DNA of 64,000 bases. It comes from Albibacillus kandeliae. GTDB taxonomy: Bacteria > Pseudomonadota > Alphaproteobacteria > Rhodobacterales > Rhodobacteraceae. The notes below the pieces were generated by a model. That model made no database searches. It had not been told where the DNA came from and saw nothing but the letters and a program-made list of their open reading frames with translations. The position numbers and the translations under genes are program-made. Where the stretch lies: positions 172,800 to 236,799 of the forward strand of contig NZ_QEHM01000010.1 of NCBI RefSeq assembly GCF_003116585.1. The letters run 5' to 3'. This document shows, in pieces, positions 24,248 through 32,550 of this stretch (positions are counted from its first letter, which is position 1; each line of letters begins with the position of its first letter).

Positions 24248-25000
24248 TCAGCCGTTTATGAGCCGTGTCTTGCGTTGGCTCATGAGACCGGACACCGCCT
24301 GGTCGACCAGTTCGAGCCAGTCGCCAAAGTTGTAGGTGCCGCCGGAAAAGGCGAGCAATCCCCGGGGGATACGGTTGTACTCGGGCGCGTTGAATCCCGC
24401 ATCGAGCGAGGTCAGGTACTGACGCAGGCCCGAGCTGGCGAGGCAGTGCGTGCCGAGGAACAGGCCGCTCTGCTCGGTCCGGGACAGGCGCGAGCCGGAC
24501 CAGTATGCGCCGAGGATGCCGGCGAGGCCCTTGGAGAATTCGCCGGGGACGAGGCCGAGATGCTGCATGCCGGTGGTATGCGCCATGCGGTCGAAGGCGC
24601 AGGCCATGATGTAGAGCGCTTCGTTCTCCCGTTCTAGCGGGAAGGTGCCGCGGCGCAGGACCGTCAGCAGGGTCTGGCCCACGGCGATGCCGAGGTCGTA
24701 GGAGAGCGTGGCGTTCTCGATCGGGCCGGCGATGACGTCGTCGTCACAGAACATCAGCAGCGCGCCGTAGGGCACGTCGACCGAGAGCTCCTCGACCACC
24801 ACGTCCCCAAGCGGCAGGGCGGGCATCACTTCGATCTCGTCTGGCAGAACGGAGATTCGGTCGATTCCGGTGGAGGCTGCGAGGCAGATGATGCGCATGG
24901 GGAGCATGGCCTGCAGGACGCGCTTGAGCCGGTTTGCTTCGGTGCCGTGCATGGGGCGGATGGCGCCTTGCCAGAGAAGTTCCAGTACCGATGTGCGCAT
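24248..25000 (-). CDS. Unrecognised 250-residue protein
   Basis: I do not recognise this protein. It has no signal peptide or membrane segment. The composition is normal for a soluble globular protein, with segments such as LPMRIICLAASTGIDRISVL, VVVEELSVDVPYGALLMFCD and GTFPLERENEALYIMACAFD. Codon use and GC content match the neighbours. It lies between the sigma-factor gene and motB, in the same orientation, with a 400-base upstream region of its own. Coding is supported by length, start region and protein-like composition. Function is open; regulation or assembly of motility is only a guess from context. Confidence 0.55.
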   Translation of the reverse strand: MRTSVLELLWQGAIRPMHGTEANRLKRVLQAMLPMRIICLAASTGIDRISVLPDEIEVMPALPLGDVVVEELSVDVPYGALLMFCDDDVIAGPIENATLSYDLGIAVGQTLLTVLRRGTFPLERENEALYIMACAFDRMAHTTGMQHLGLVPGEFSKGLAGILGAYWSGSRLSRTEQSGLFLGTHCLASSGLRQYLTSLDAGFNAPEYNRIPRGLLAFSGGTYNFGDWLELVDQAVSGLMSQRKTRLING

Positions 25001-25401
25001 ATCATTCCCCCGAATTCCGATGCCCTGGGAGATCTTAACCCGGCGTTCACAATTCGAGCCAGCGAGGGAATGTTAAGCGGATCGCAATATGTCTGCGGCG
25101 GGGAGCTAGTCACACACCACATATTGTAGAGTTATGCACATTATGTGGACTACTGCGGGCGGCGATACCGGGAGTCGTGGCCCACGAAGGGCGTCAAGAG
25201 CCGTTGAACTGCAAGGAAATTTCCGGCGGAGCGGCGCCGACGTTTGGGCCGGTTTCCGCGCAACTGGCCCGGGTAGGTGTTTTAACCCACACGAAAACAT
25301 TGTTTAGGCGCGTTAACAATATGGTGGGTTGACAGCATTATCTTGTGGATAAGGTGGGTGTTGACCCCTAGATGCTTTCGCCTCTGGCGTGTGCCGCCCG
25401 G
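25001..25401. other. 400-base intergenic region with short palindromes
   Basis: No gene is visible here. It holds TTAA-N7-TTCA at 25035-25049 (one mismatch to the CtrA consensus), a perfect CACAT-T-ATGTG palindrome at 25137-25147, a wider inverted repeat CCACATA (25117-25123) with TATGTGG (25142-25148), several GTTAA-type half sites near 25310, and a TTGACA hexamer at 25329. It probably contains the promoter of the leftward unknown gene. Confidence 0.45.
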
Positions 25402-26406
25402 TTACGGGCCAGAAGGCGCCGGTAGCTTGAGCGCCGGATCGGGGTAGGCGAGGAGGATGTCGATCCTGCGGTTCTGGGGTGCATCGGGCGCTTCGGGCGT
25501 CAGCGGTTCGGTATCGGCAAGGCCCGAGATACGTTCCAGCCTGGACGGGTTGACGCCCGTTCCGACGAGCACCCGCCGGGTGGCATTGGCGCGGTCGGCC
25601 GACAGTTCCCAGTTGGAATAGCCCGAGGACCGGTTGAAGGGCAGGCTGTCGGTGTGCCCGGTGATGGTGACAGGATAGGTCATCGGCGCGATGGCCTGGC
25701 CGATAATCTCGATCAACTCGCGCGTGTGGTCCTGGATTCGGGAGGAGCCGAGGCTGAACATCGACCGCCCCTCCTGGTCGATGATTTGTACGGTCAGGCC
25801 CTGTGGCGTACGGACAAAGCGGATATTCGCCGTGAAGTCTTCCAGCGTCGGGTCCTGCTTGATCGCGTTGGTGATTTCCTGCTCCAGCGCGTCGAGCTGG
25901 CCTTCACGCAGTTCGCGGGCCTGCGCCAGTTCGGTCATCTCGGGCGGCACCGGCTGGTCGCCTGTCGATTCGACGTTGGGCTGGGTCTCGGTCGTCTCGT
26001 CCGCGTTGGGGCGGGGGTCCTCGGGGCTCGGTTCGTACTCCACCACCGCGCGGGGCTGGTTCTCGATCCGGCTGTCGAACATGGCGAGCGGATTTTCCTG
26101 CCCGAAACTGGGCAGCTGGATTTCGCTCTTGGGCCCTTCGGTCCCGCTCAGCACGCCCTGCGGCCCCAGAACCTCACCATTGAGGATGCCGTCTCCTCGT
26201 CCGCCCTGTTCAGAGAGCGAAGGGGTGAAGTAGTCGGCAAGGCCGCGCAGCTTCTCCTCGTCGGAGGCGGCCAGAATCCAGAGCAGGAGGAAGAAGGCCA
26301 TCATTGCGGTCATGAAGTCCGCATAGGCGACTTTCCAGCCGCCGCCGTGGTGGCCGGCCTCGCCCTCGTCTTCGACGCGCTTGATGATGATGGGTCTGTT
26401 CGTCAT
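25402..26406 (-). CDS. motB: Flagellar stator protein MotB
   Basis: MotB anchors the stator to peptidoglycan and carries the proton-binding Asp. The 334-residue product has a short cytoplasmic N-terminus, one membrane segment at about 27-50 (VAYADFMTAMMAFFLLLWIL) with the conserved Asp30, a long Pro/Glu-rich linker, and a C-terminal OmpA/MotB domain from about 200 (YPVTITGHTDSLPF, LSADRANATRRVLVGTGV, RRIDILL). The motA gene is not adjacent but at 32687-33553, an unusual split. Confidence 0.93.
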   Translation of the reverse strand: MTNRPIIIKRVEDEGEAGHHGGGWKVAYADFMTAMMAFFLLLWILAASDEEKLRGLADYFTPSLSEQGGRGDGILNGEVLGPQGVLSGTEGPKSEIQLPSFGQENPLAMFDSRIENQPRAVVEYEPSPEDPRPNADETTETQPNVESTGDQPVPPEMTELAQARELREGQLDALEQEITNAIKQDPTLEDFTANIRFVRTPQGLTVQIIDQEGRSMFSLGSSRIQDHTRELIEIIGQAIAPMTYPVTITGHTDSLPFNRSSGYSNWELSADRANATRRVLVGTGVNPSRLERISGLADTEPLTPEAPDAPQNRRIDILLAYPDPALKLPAPSGP

Positions 26407-26477
26407 GCCCGTTCCGTCCTTGCCTCATGCCAGGCCGGTCTCTGCGAACCGTTCCCTGTCGTCGTCCAGTCGCGGGG

Positions 26478-26927
26478 TCAGGACACCTTGGCGTCGTTGT
26501 CCGCTGCCGGGCGGCCCGTGCGGGCGTATTTCCCGAAGCCGGCCGACTTGGCGTAATCCGCTTTTTTCTTGGAGTAGCTCGGGGCCACCAGCGGCATGTC
26601 CTCCGGCAGGCCGAACATGGCGCGATACTCGGCCTCGCTCAGCCCGTGTTCGGCGCCGAGGTGCCGTTTGAGCATCTTGAAGCCCTTGCCGCAGCACAGG
26701 CAGTAGACCTTGTCCTTGGTCATGGCCTTGTCGATCGGAACGGCCGGCTCGGCGACGGGTTCCGCTGCGTGCGCCTCGCTCGTCGAGGGGGCCGCGGACT
26801 CGTCACCCATTTCGCGCCGCAGGCGGGCGAGGAGCGCGACGATGTCGTCGGCCGCCACGTCGGGACGGCTGGCGTAAGCTGCGACGATCTTGGCGATCAT
26901 GTCTTCTTTCGATTGCGATTTGGTCAT
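26478..26927 (-). CDS. MucR/Ros family zinc-finger transcriptional regulator
   Basis: MucR proteins are alphaproteobacterial zinc-finger DNA-binding proteins controlling exopolysaccharide, motility and cell-cycle genes. The 149-residue product (ATG at 26927, with GGGGGCGAG just before) has an N-terminal helical part (MIAKIVAAYASRPDVAADDI, VALLARL) and a C-terminal prokaryotic zinc finger with the full C-x2-C-x9-H-x4-H pattern (YCLCCGKGFKMLKRHLGAEH), followed by LSEAEYRAMFGLPEDMPLVA. In-frame ATG at 27032 would add 35 unlike residues. It lies 71 bases upstream of motB in the same direction. Confidence 0.9.
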   Translation of the reverse strand: MTKSQSKEDMIAKIVAAYASRPDVAADDIVALLARLRREMGDESAAPSTSEAHAAEPVAEPAVPIDKAMTKDKVYCLCCGKGFKMLKRHLGAEHGLSEAEYRAMFGLPEDMPLVAPSYSKKKADYAKSAGFGKYARTGRPAADNDAKVS

Positions 26928-27086
26928 CTCGCCCCCGAGATTTCTTGCGACTTGTCTTCTTGTATTTCGACTATTGAATACATCTGCCGCAATAATCCTG
27001 ATTTGTCTTTGTTGTCTATACCACAAGTTCATCAGTTTTGCTTGTGGTCATTGCTTCTTCTCGTGGTCTTCGCCGGATCTTGCCGA

Positions 27087-27386
27087 TCACGCCTCCTCCC
27101 TAATTTCGTCGCGCCGGACGAGGTAGTTCTGTGCGACCATCGGGTAGTCTGCCGGAAGGCGCCACCGCCTGCGGTATTCGGCCGGGGTCATGCGCAGCGT
27201 TTCCTGCAGGTGCCGGGTCAGAGTGACGTGACGCGTACCGGTTTCGAGACAAACGAGAAAATTGGCAGTCACGCTGTCCTCGACGGGGAGGGCCGGCTCG
27301 GGGCGCGGCGCCCGTTGGGACCACAGGCGCCCGGCAACGTAGCCCGTCGCGTTCCGCCAGAGGTTCCAGAGTTGCGTGGCCGCCAT
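27087..27386 (-). CDS. MucR-like protein with a degenerate zinc finger
   Basis: A 99-residue MucR relative starting at the ATG at 27386, behind GGGGAG. The C-terminal half aligns with the MucR domain: FLVCLETGTRHVTLTRHLQE, then MTPAEYRRRWRLPADYPMVA. Two of the four zinc ligands are replaced: the second Cys is Thr and the final His is Leu, so a classical zinc site is not available. It has lost most of the N-terminal domain. It may act as a partner or antagonist of the intact MucR encoded next to it; this is inference. It is divergent from a response-regulator gene. Confidence 0.75.
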   Translation of the reverse strand: MAATQLWNLWRNATGYVAGRLWSQRAPRPEPALPVEDSVTANFLVCLETGTRHVTLTRHLQETLRMTPAEYRRRWRLPADYPMVAQNYLVRRDEIREEA

Positions 27387-27585
27387 GTATCGTTCTCCCC
27401 CGGGGCGATTCGGCCAAGGCGAAGGCCGTTTATTTTTGCTTTTCATGAAGAATTTAGGGCGCACTGGTTAAGGACAGTTGAAAACTTGGATAATTTGTAC
27501 ATCCGATGCACAAAAACTGGTTGGAGGCCGGTCGATTACACCTTATCGCTGAGCATGCAGTGTTTTTGACTCCCTCTAGAGGCGA

Positions 27586-28257
27586 ATGATGACCGGCCCC
27601 TGTGTCGTAGTGGACCCGGATGACAAACGCCGGGCCCAGATTACAAGGGTTCTGGCCGAGGCCGGAGTCAGCGGGCTTGTCGAAACGGCGGACGTCGCGC
27701 GGCTGGCGCGGGTGATCGACCCGGCCCTGCCGCTGAGGCTGGCGGTGGTGGCGGTCTGTCCGCCCGCCGACGGCGCGCTGGCGCTGCTGTCGCGGCTGCG
27801 GCTGGATCATCCCCATTGCCTTGTGCTGGCCATCGACGGAGTTGACAGCGAGACCAGCGCCGCATGGACCCTGTCGGCCGGGGCCCATGATGTCCTGCGG
27901 CTGCCATTCCGGAGCGCCGAGTTCGAAGTCCGGCTGGCGCGCGGCCTTGCCGGCGCGCCGCTGTCCGAGAGCGCGGGAATCGCCGAGGCGCTGGTGGCGG
28001 GCATGACCTTGACCCAGGCCGAGGAGCGGGTGCTGCGTGTTCTCGCGGCGCACCAGGGCCGGATCGTGACCCGCAACGAGCTGTCGCAGCACCTCTACGG
28101 AACCGACTGGGAGTATGGCGACCGCCGCTTTGACGTGCACATCACCCGCATCCGCCGCAAGCTGCGCGACGTGATGGGCGGGCTCTATACCGTTCGTACG
28201 GTGCGGTCCGCCGGTTATGTGCTTGAAGTTCAAGACGCCCCCCGGGAATTGAACTAG
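27586..28257 (+). CDS. OmpR-type winged-helix regulator with degenerate receiver
   Basis: A 223-residue protein with a receiver-like N-terminal half (CVVVDPDDKRRAQITRVLAE; Asp residues at the acidic pocket remain) and an OmpR/PhoB winged helix at about 140-215 (MTLTQAEERVLRVLAAHQGR, FDVHITRIRRKLRD, VRTVRSAGYVLE). After the third strand the sequence reads LAVVAVCPPAD, without the usual phospho-acceptor Asp, so it is probably not phosphorylated in the standard way. No kinase gene is nearby. Its 3' end overlaps the stop of the convergent FlmG-like gene by 4 bases. A role in flagellar control is inferred from position. Confidence 0.75.
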   Translation: MMTGPCVVVDPDDKRRAQITRVLAEAGVSGLVETADVARLARVIDPALPLRLAVVAVCPPADGALALLSRLRLDHPHCLVLAIDGVDSETSAAWTLSAGAHDVLRLPFRSAEFEVRLARGLAGAPLSESAGIAEALVAGMTLTQAEERVLRVLAAHQGRIVTRNELSQHLYGTDWEYGDRRFDVHITRIRRKLRDVMGGLYTVRTVRSAGYVLEVQDAPRELN

Positions 28258-30101
28258 GGCGCGAGCCGGGCGCGAACCTCGGCCAGAGGCTCCGACCAGT
28301 CGCCGATTGCTTGCTGGCGGTGCAGGGTCAGCGCCCCGTACCACGGATCGGCCTCGCCCGAGCGACCCCAGTACCACATGCACTCCGAGCCCGCCGGAAT
28401 GAGCGCGTGGGCGGACCCGTGTCCGAGGGCGCCTGCCATGTGCGCCGTGGTGTTGTCGATCGTCACCACGTGGTCCATCGCGGCGATCTGGGCGGCGAAC
28501 CCGGCGAGGTCGGCCATCTGGTCGATCTCGAAGTCGTTGACGAAGGTCAGGTCGGGACGGCCGAGCATGGCCTCGGTGACCTCGCGGCTGGTGTCGCCGT
28601 ATTGCAGGTTAACCACCAGAGCGCCCTCGGGCAGGGCGGTCAGCATTTCGGCCAGCGCGACCGAGCGCAGGCGGCCGATCAGGCTGGCGCTGTTCCATGC
28701 GAGCCCGATGACCGGGGCGCCCTTGCCCGCGCTGACGTACTTTTCGCGCAGGGCTGCGACGCGGGCTGCGTCCGGGCGCAGATAGGCGCCGTGCTTGGCC
28801 GAGGGCTCGCGGCCTTCGAGGTAGCGGCTGAGATCGCCGAGATAGACGAGCTGGTTCAGTGCCAGTTGCTGCGGCGCAGAGGTAAAGGCGCTGCGGTCGC
28901 GGTGTGCGATGCCGAGGGTGTTGCCTGCCAGCAGGGGGCCGAAGCGGTCGTCGGCGACGAAGGTCACCTGGGCGCCGGGATCGAGCGGGGCGAGCCGCAA
29001 CAGGGGCAGCATGGCAAGCTGGTCACCCACGCCCTGTTCACCCATCAGCAGCATGTGCTGCAGCTTCTCGAGGTTCTCGGGCGCGGCGTTGTGGAGCGGG
29101 ATTCGTCCGCGCTGTGCCTGGTCGAAGCGCTCGGCGAAATGGGGCGCGCCCTCGCCATAGGCGCCGTCGCGGAACAGGAAGACCCCGTAGGCCTTGGCTA
29201 GCCTGCCGCCATGCCCGGTCACGTGGATCGCTTCCTGATAGGAGTCGCGCGCGGCGTCGTAGTTGCCCCGGTCCTGATGGATGTTCGCCATCAGGCCAAG
29301 CGCCTGCGCGTAGCCCTCGGGTGTAGTGAAATCGGTGTCCTGGATCAGTTTCTCGGCTTCGTCCCGGCGACCGGTGACGCGCAGCATCAGCAGGTAGATG
29401 TTGACGACGCCGTCGTGATCTTCGGCGGTCTGCAGAAGGTCTTGCGCGAACGGTTCCGCTTCGTCGAACCGGCATTCGACGAGCAGCGCCCGCAGGTGCC
29501 CGATCCGGTGCGCCTCGGGCTTTGGGTCGAGTGCGTAGGCGGCGTGGTACCAGCGGGCGGCCTTGCCCGGTTCATCGGCATCCAGCAGCATGTTGCCAAG
29601 CGTATGGCACAGCTCGGCGTCGTTCAGTTTTTCGACCACCGGAGACAGCACGTCGACGGCGGCGAGGCGACGCCCCAGCCGCGACATCAGGTCCATATAC
29701 ATGGTGACGAGGCCGCGCTCCTCGGCGCCTGCCTCGAAGGCGAGGCGGGCGGTCGCGACGCTCTCTTCCACCTCGGCCGAGAGGAGATGCGCCTTGGACA
29801 TCCCGGTCAGCGCCACGGGATCGTCCGAGCGTGCCTGCAGCGCCTGCCCGAAGAAGGCCTTGGCGGTCTTGCCCTCGCGCTGGGTCAGCGCGGCCCCGCC
29901 CATGACGATCCAGGCGTGGCGGTTGGCCGGGTGACTCTTGGTGATCGGCAGGGCGAGCTGAACGGCCTTGCCGATCTCGTTGCGCGCCAACGCGTTGTAG
30001 GCCTCGTGAAGGTCCACCGACTCCTGGCCCTTGATTCCATAGATCTTGGCCGTCTTGGCGGCGAGCACGCGGCGGTCCTTGCGGCTGGTCGCGGTGGTCA
30101 T
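28254..30101 (-). CDS. FlmG-like TPR-glycosyltransferase (candidate flagellin glycosyltransferase)
   Basis: A 615-residue protein with about eight TPR-type repeats over residues 25-335 (IGKAVQLALPITKSHPANRH, NMLLDADEPGKAARWYHAAY) and a C-terminal GT-B/GT9-like domain from about 385 (LLMGEQGVGDQLAMLPLLRL, VIGLAWNSASLIGRLRSVAL, MDHVVTIDNTTAHMAGALGH, ending SEPLAEVRARL). This two-part design matches FlmG of Caulobacter, a flagellin glycosyltransferase whose TPR part binds flagellin. The start is the ATG at 30101 with GAGGAG upstream. It is 2 bases after the GT2-FkbM gene and is inside the motility island. The substrate sugar is unknown; no pse/neu genes are in view. Confidence 0.7.
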   Translation of the reverse strand: MTTATSRKDRRVLAAKTAKIYGIKGQESVDLHEAYNALARNEIGKAVQLALPITKSHPANRHAWIVMGGAALTQREGKTAKAFFGQALQARSDDPVALTGMSKAHLLSAEVEESVATARLAFEAGAEERGLVTMYMDLMSRLGRRLAAVDVLSPVVEKLNDAELCHTLGNMLLDADEPGKAARWYHAAYALDPKPEAHRIGHLRALLVECRFDEAEPFAQDLLQTAEDHDGVVNIYLLMLRVTGRRDEAEKLIQDTDFTTPEGYAQALGLMANIHQDRGNYDAARDSYQEAIHVTGHGGRLAKAYGVFLFRDGAYGEGAPHFAERFDQAQRGRIPLHNAAPENLEKLQHMLLMGEQGVGDQLAMLPLLRLAPLDPGAQVTFVADDRFGPLLAGNTLGIAHRDRSAFTSAPQQLALNQLVYLGDLSRYLEGREPSAKHGAYLRPDAARVAALREKYVSAGKGAPVIGLAWNSASLIGRLRSVALAEMLTALPEGALVVNLQYGDTSREVTEAMLGRPDLTFVNDFEIDQMADLAGFAAQIAAMDHVVTIDNTTAHMAGALGHGSAHALIPAGSECMWYWGRSGEADPWYGALTLHRQQAIGDWSEPLAEVRARLAP

Positions 30102-30103
30102 TC

Positions 30104-31447
30104 TCAGCTCCTCGGCATGGCGAAATAATCGACGGTGTTCAGGTAGGCGGTGCTGTCGACCACCCGGTAGTTGGCCTTGCGGCACCAGCCCTGGACGAAG
30201 GCCATCATGTTGGGCCGCAGCACCTCGATCCAGATCAGCGGCTTGTCCCGCGCGATCAGGTCGGCGGCCCCGTCGAGCACGTCCATCTCCATGCCTTCGG
30301 CGTCGATCTTGATGAAATCCACCCGGTCCTCGCCCAGCAGGGCGTCGAGACTGCGGGTTTCGATGCCGCCTTCCTCGGCGGCGACAAGGCGCGTCGCACC
30401 GAGGTTGTCGGCGTTGTCGGTGACGGCAGTGAAGCGCCCCTCGCCGCGTCCGGCGCCAAGGCCAAGTCCGCGCCGGTCGATCCGGTCGGAAATGCCGTTC
30501 GCCTCGATGTTCTGCTCGAGCAGGGTCAGCGCCTCGGGGTTCGGCTCGACCGGGTAGATGCGGGCCGGGTCCAGATGGCGCGCGTACCAGACGACGTGGT
30601 TGCCGATGTTCGCGCCGACCTCGACGATGGTGGGGTTCGGGCGGTTCAGCAGCTTCTTCAGCTTCTGGAGCGACGAGTCTTCGAAGAAGGCGCCCTGCAG
30701 GTGCGTCGCCTGGATCAGGTCGCGCGGATTGGTGATGCGCATGCGGGCCGGGCTGCCGTTGCCGTCGGCGATCTGTGCCCAGACCGGGACCTCGGCCAGC
30801 TGGGTCGTCCAGAGACCCGTCACCGCTTCGGACCAGTCTGCCCCCGTTGCGCCGCGAGGGCCGGTCGAATGCTGGCCGCGCCGGTTGACGAAGAAGATCT
30901 CAGGGCGCTTGGCGCAGCGGCAGTTGGCCCAGAGCTGGTAGTAGAACTTGAAGTCTTCGCCGGTATCCATGTCCGGGTCGAACCCGAAACGGGCAGCGCA
31001 GCCGGTCCGAATGAAGGCGCCGATCTGGAGCGACAGATAGGGCGGGCAGGACAGCAGATCGGCGCGGGTGTCGATGCGCTCGGGCTGGCCATCGCGCAGT
31101 TCCGGCTGGCCGAGGTCGTTGAAGGTACAGATGAGACCCCAGACGGCGTCAAGCTCCGGCTCGGATGCGAGCACCCGCCCGAATGCCTCGAAGGCGTTGG
31201 GGGTCATGACGTCATCGGCATCGAGAAAGAAGACCCAGTCAAAGCCCTCGTCGCGGGCTTGTTGCAGCGCGTCGTTGCGGCGGTTGGAGCGTCCGTGGCG
31301 GCCCTCGGTGTCGTCCATCACGAGGTGTTCGACCACGTCGAAGGGGCCCTTGTCGAACGCGAGGGCGCGCGCCACGGAGGGTGCGCAGCTGTCGTTCAGC
31401 AGCGATTGGTGGCCGGGCCCGACCGGCGTGATGACCGCGCATTTCAT
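30104..31447 (-). CDS. Glycosyltransferase family 2 - FkbM methyltransferase fusion
   Basis: A 447-residue bifunctional protein. Residues 1-215 are a GT2-type domain (MKCAVITPVGPGHQSLLNDS, then WVFFLDADDVMTPNAFEAFG with the DxD at 76-78). Residues 265-447 are an FkbM-type SAM methyltransferase (TIVEVGANIGNHVVWYARHL, IYPVEPNPEALTLLEQNIEA, VDFIKIDAEGMEMDVLDGAA). Such a pair could add a sugar and O-methylate it. The start is the ATG at 31447, overlapping the previous gene by 4 bases (ATGA). Together with the FlmG-like gene 2 bases downstream it suggests flagellin glycan modification; that link is inferred. Confidence 0.8.
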   Translation of the reverse strand: MKCAVITPVGPGHQSLLNDSCAPSVARALAFDKGPFDVVEHLVMDDTEGRHGRSNRRNDALQQARDEGFDWVFFLDADDVMTPNAFEAFGRVLASEPELDAVWGLICTFNDLGQPELRDGQPERIDTRADLLSCPPYLSLQIGAFIRTGCAARFGFDPDMDTGEDFKFYYQLWANCRCAKRPEIFFVNRRGQHSTGPRGATGADWSEAVTGLWTTQLAEVPVWAQIADGNGSPARMRITNPRDLIQATHLQGAFFEDSSLQKLKKLLNRPNPTIVEVGANIGNHVVWYARHLDPARIYPVEPNPEALTLLEQNIEANGISDRIDRRGLGLGAGRGEGRFTAVTDNADNLGATRLVAAEEGGIETRSLDALLGEDRVDFIKIDAEGMEMDVLDGAADLIARDKPLIWIEVLRPNMMAFVQGWCRKANYRVVDSTAYLNTVDYFAMPRS

Positions 31448-32550
31448 CGCTCGGCGATCTCCAGCGCGGAGAGAACGGAGGTGACCGGTGCGTCGCCGAC
31501 GAAGGCGCCGATGCTCCCGGCGGTGATCAGGGCGGCGACGAGGCCAACGCCGGCGATGGCCGCGGCGCGGCCAGACATGCGCCAGCGTTTCCTGGGTTCG
31601 GCGGTGGGAATGTCCTCGGAGACAACCTCTGCCTCGGCTTCGGGCGCGATGGGGAGGCCGGGGGTGAGAAAGACGCCTTCGGCGGTGACCGTGGCGTCCA
31701 CTTGGAACCAACGATCCGCCATCACCTTGCGCAGGCCCTCGGGGAAGGCTTCGGGGGCGATGTCGATGATCGCGGGGCGGCTGGCGCGCCAGTCGCCGAG
31801 CGCCTTGCGGGGCAGGTAGAAATGGCGGAAGTCGGAGCTGAAGCCGACCTCTTCGACCTTGACCGGTGTGGTGTGGATGCTGACGCGATCGGGAGTGAGG
31901 ATCACCCGGATGCCCTTGCCGTAGCCGCCGATGCGACCGGTCCCGAACTGACAGTCGCGGCGCGACGGTGCGGTGCAGGCGGCAAAGCCCGGCGGCATGC
32001 CGAAGCTGTCGCCGCGCTGCGGACGGCTGGGCAGGTCCTCAGCTTCGCCGCGGTCGGTCAGTGCCTTGGCCACGCGCTCGCCCACGGCGAGACCAAGGTG
32101 CAGACGGCGGCGCACCTGCTCGCCCACTTTGGTTGCGGGCTTGTCGGCGCGCGGGGCGCGCTGTGGGGCGCGGCCGCTGACGACCTCGTCGGGGTTCAGG
32201 CCCTCGTCCTTGGCAAAGCGATAGTTGATCGCATAATCCGCCGCCAGCTCGCTCAGCTGGTCGGCCCCGGCGATCAGCTTGAGCATGTCCTGCTCTTCCG
32301 AGAAGCGAACGCGGCGCGTCGGCCAGCCGTCGACCTCGGGGGTCACTGCAAAGCTGCGCTCGGGCATGTCCATTGCCTGCGCCACGCGCCGCAGGACGCG
32401 ATGACCTTCTTCAATGTGACCCACGACGGTCTTGCAGTCGCCATCGGCGCGCAGGCAGAGAACCGCGATCATGCCCTGGGGCCAATCCGGCAGAGCGCTG
32501 CGGATCAGGTCCTCCTCGAAGACGTAGGCGAATACATCGTCGTTGTTCAT
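31444..32550 (-). CDS. Unrecognised protein with C-terminal membrane anchor
   Basis: I do not recognise this 368-residue protein. The N-terminal 300 residues look globular and cytoplasmic (IRSALPDWPQGMIAVLCLRA, VRFSEEQDMLKLIAGADQLS, FSSDFRHFYLPRKALGDWRA); a basic patch is followed by one membrane segment at about 330-350 (RAAAIAGVGLVAALITAGSI) and a short tail. The topology suggests a tail-anchored protein. It is the first gene of a leftward three-gene unit with the GT2-FkbM and FlmG-like genes, overlapping by 4 bases, and it is divergent from motA. A membrane platform for glycosylation or a motor accessory is possible; both are guesses. Confidence 0.6.
   Translation of the reverse strand: MNNDDVFAYVFEEDLIRSALPDWPQGMIAVLCLRADGDCKTVVGHIEEGHRVLRRVAQAMDMPERSFAVTPEVDGWPTRRVRFSEEQDMLKLIAGADQLSELAADYAINYRFAKDEGLNPDEVVSGRAPQRAPRADKPATKVGEQVRRRLHLGLAVGERVAKALTDRGEAEDLPSRPQRGDSFGMPPGFAACTAPSRRDCQFGTGRIGGYGKGIRVILTPDRVSIHTTPVKVEEVGFSSDFRHFYLPRKALGDWRASRPAIIDIAPEAFPEGLRKVMADRWFQVDATVTAEGVFLTPGLPIAPEAEAEVVSEDIPTAEPRKRWRMSGRAAAIAGVGLVAALITAGSIGAFVGDAPVTSVLSALEIAER

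Noticed and set aside
25106..25300. 64-residue frame in the 25.0-25.4 kb gap
   Set aside because: No ribosome site and non-protein-like composition; the region is better explained as regulatory DNA.
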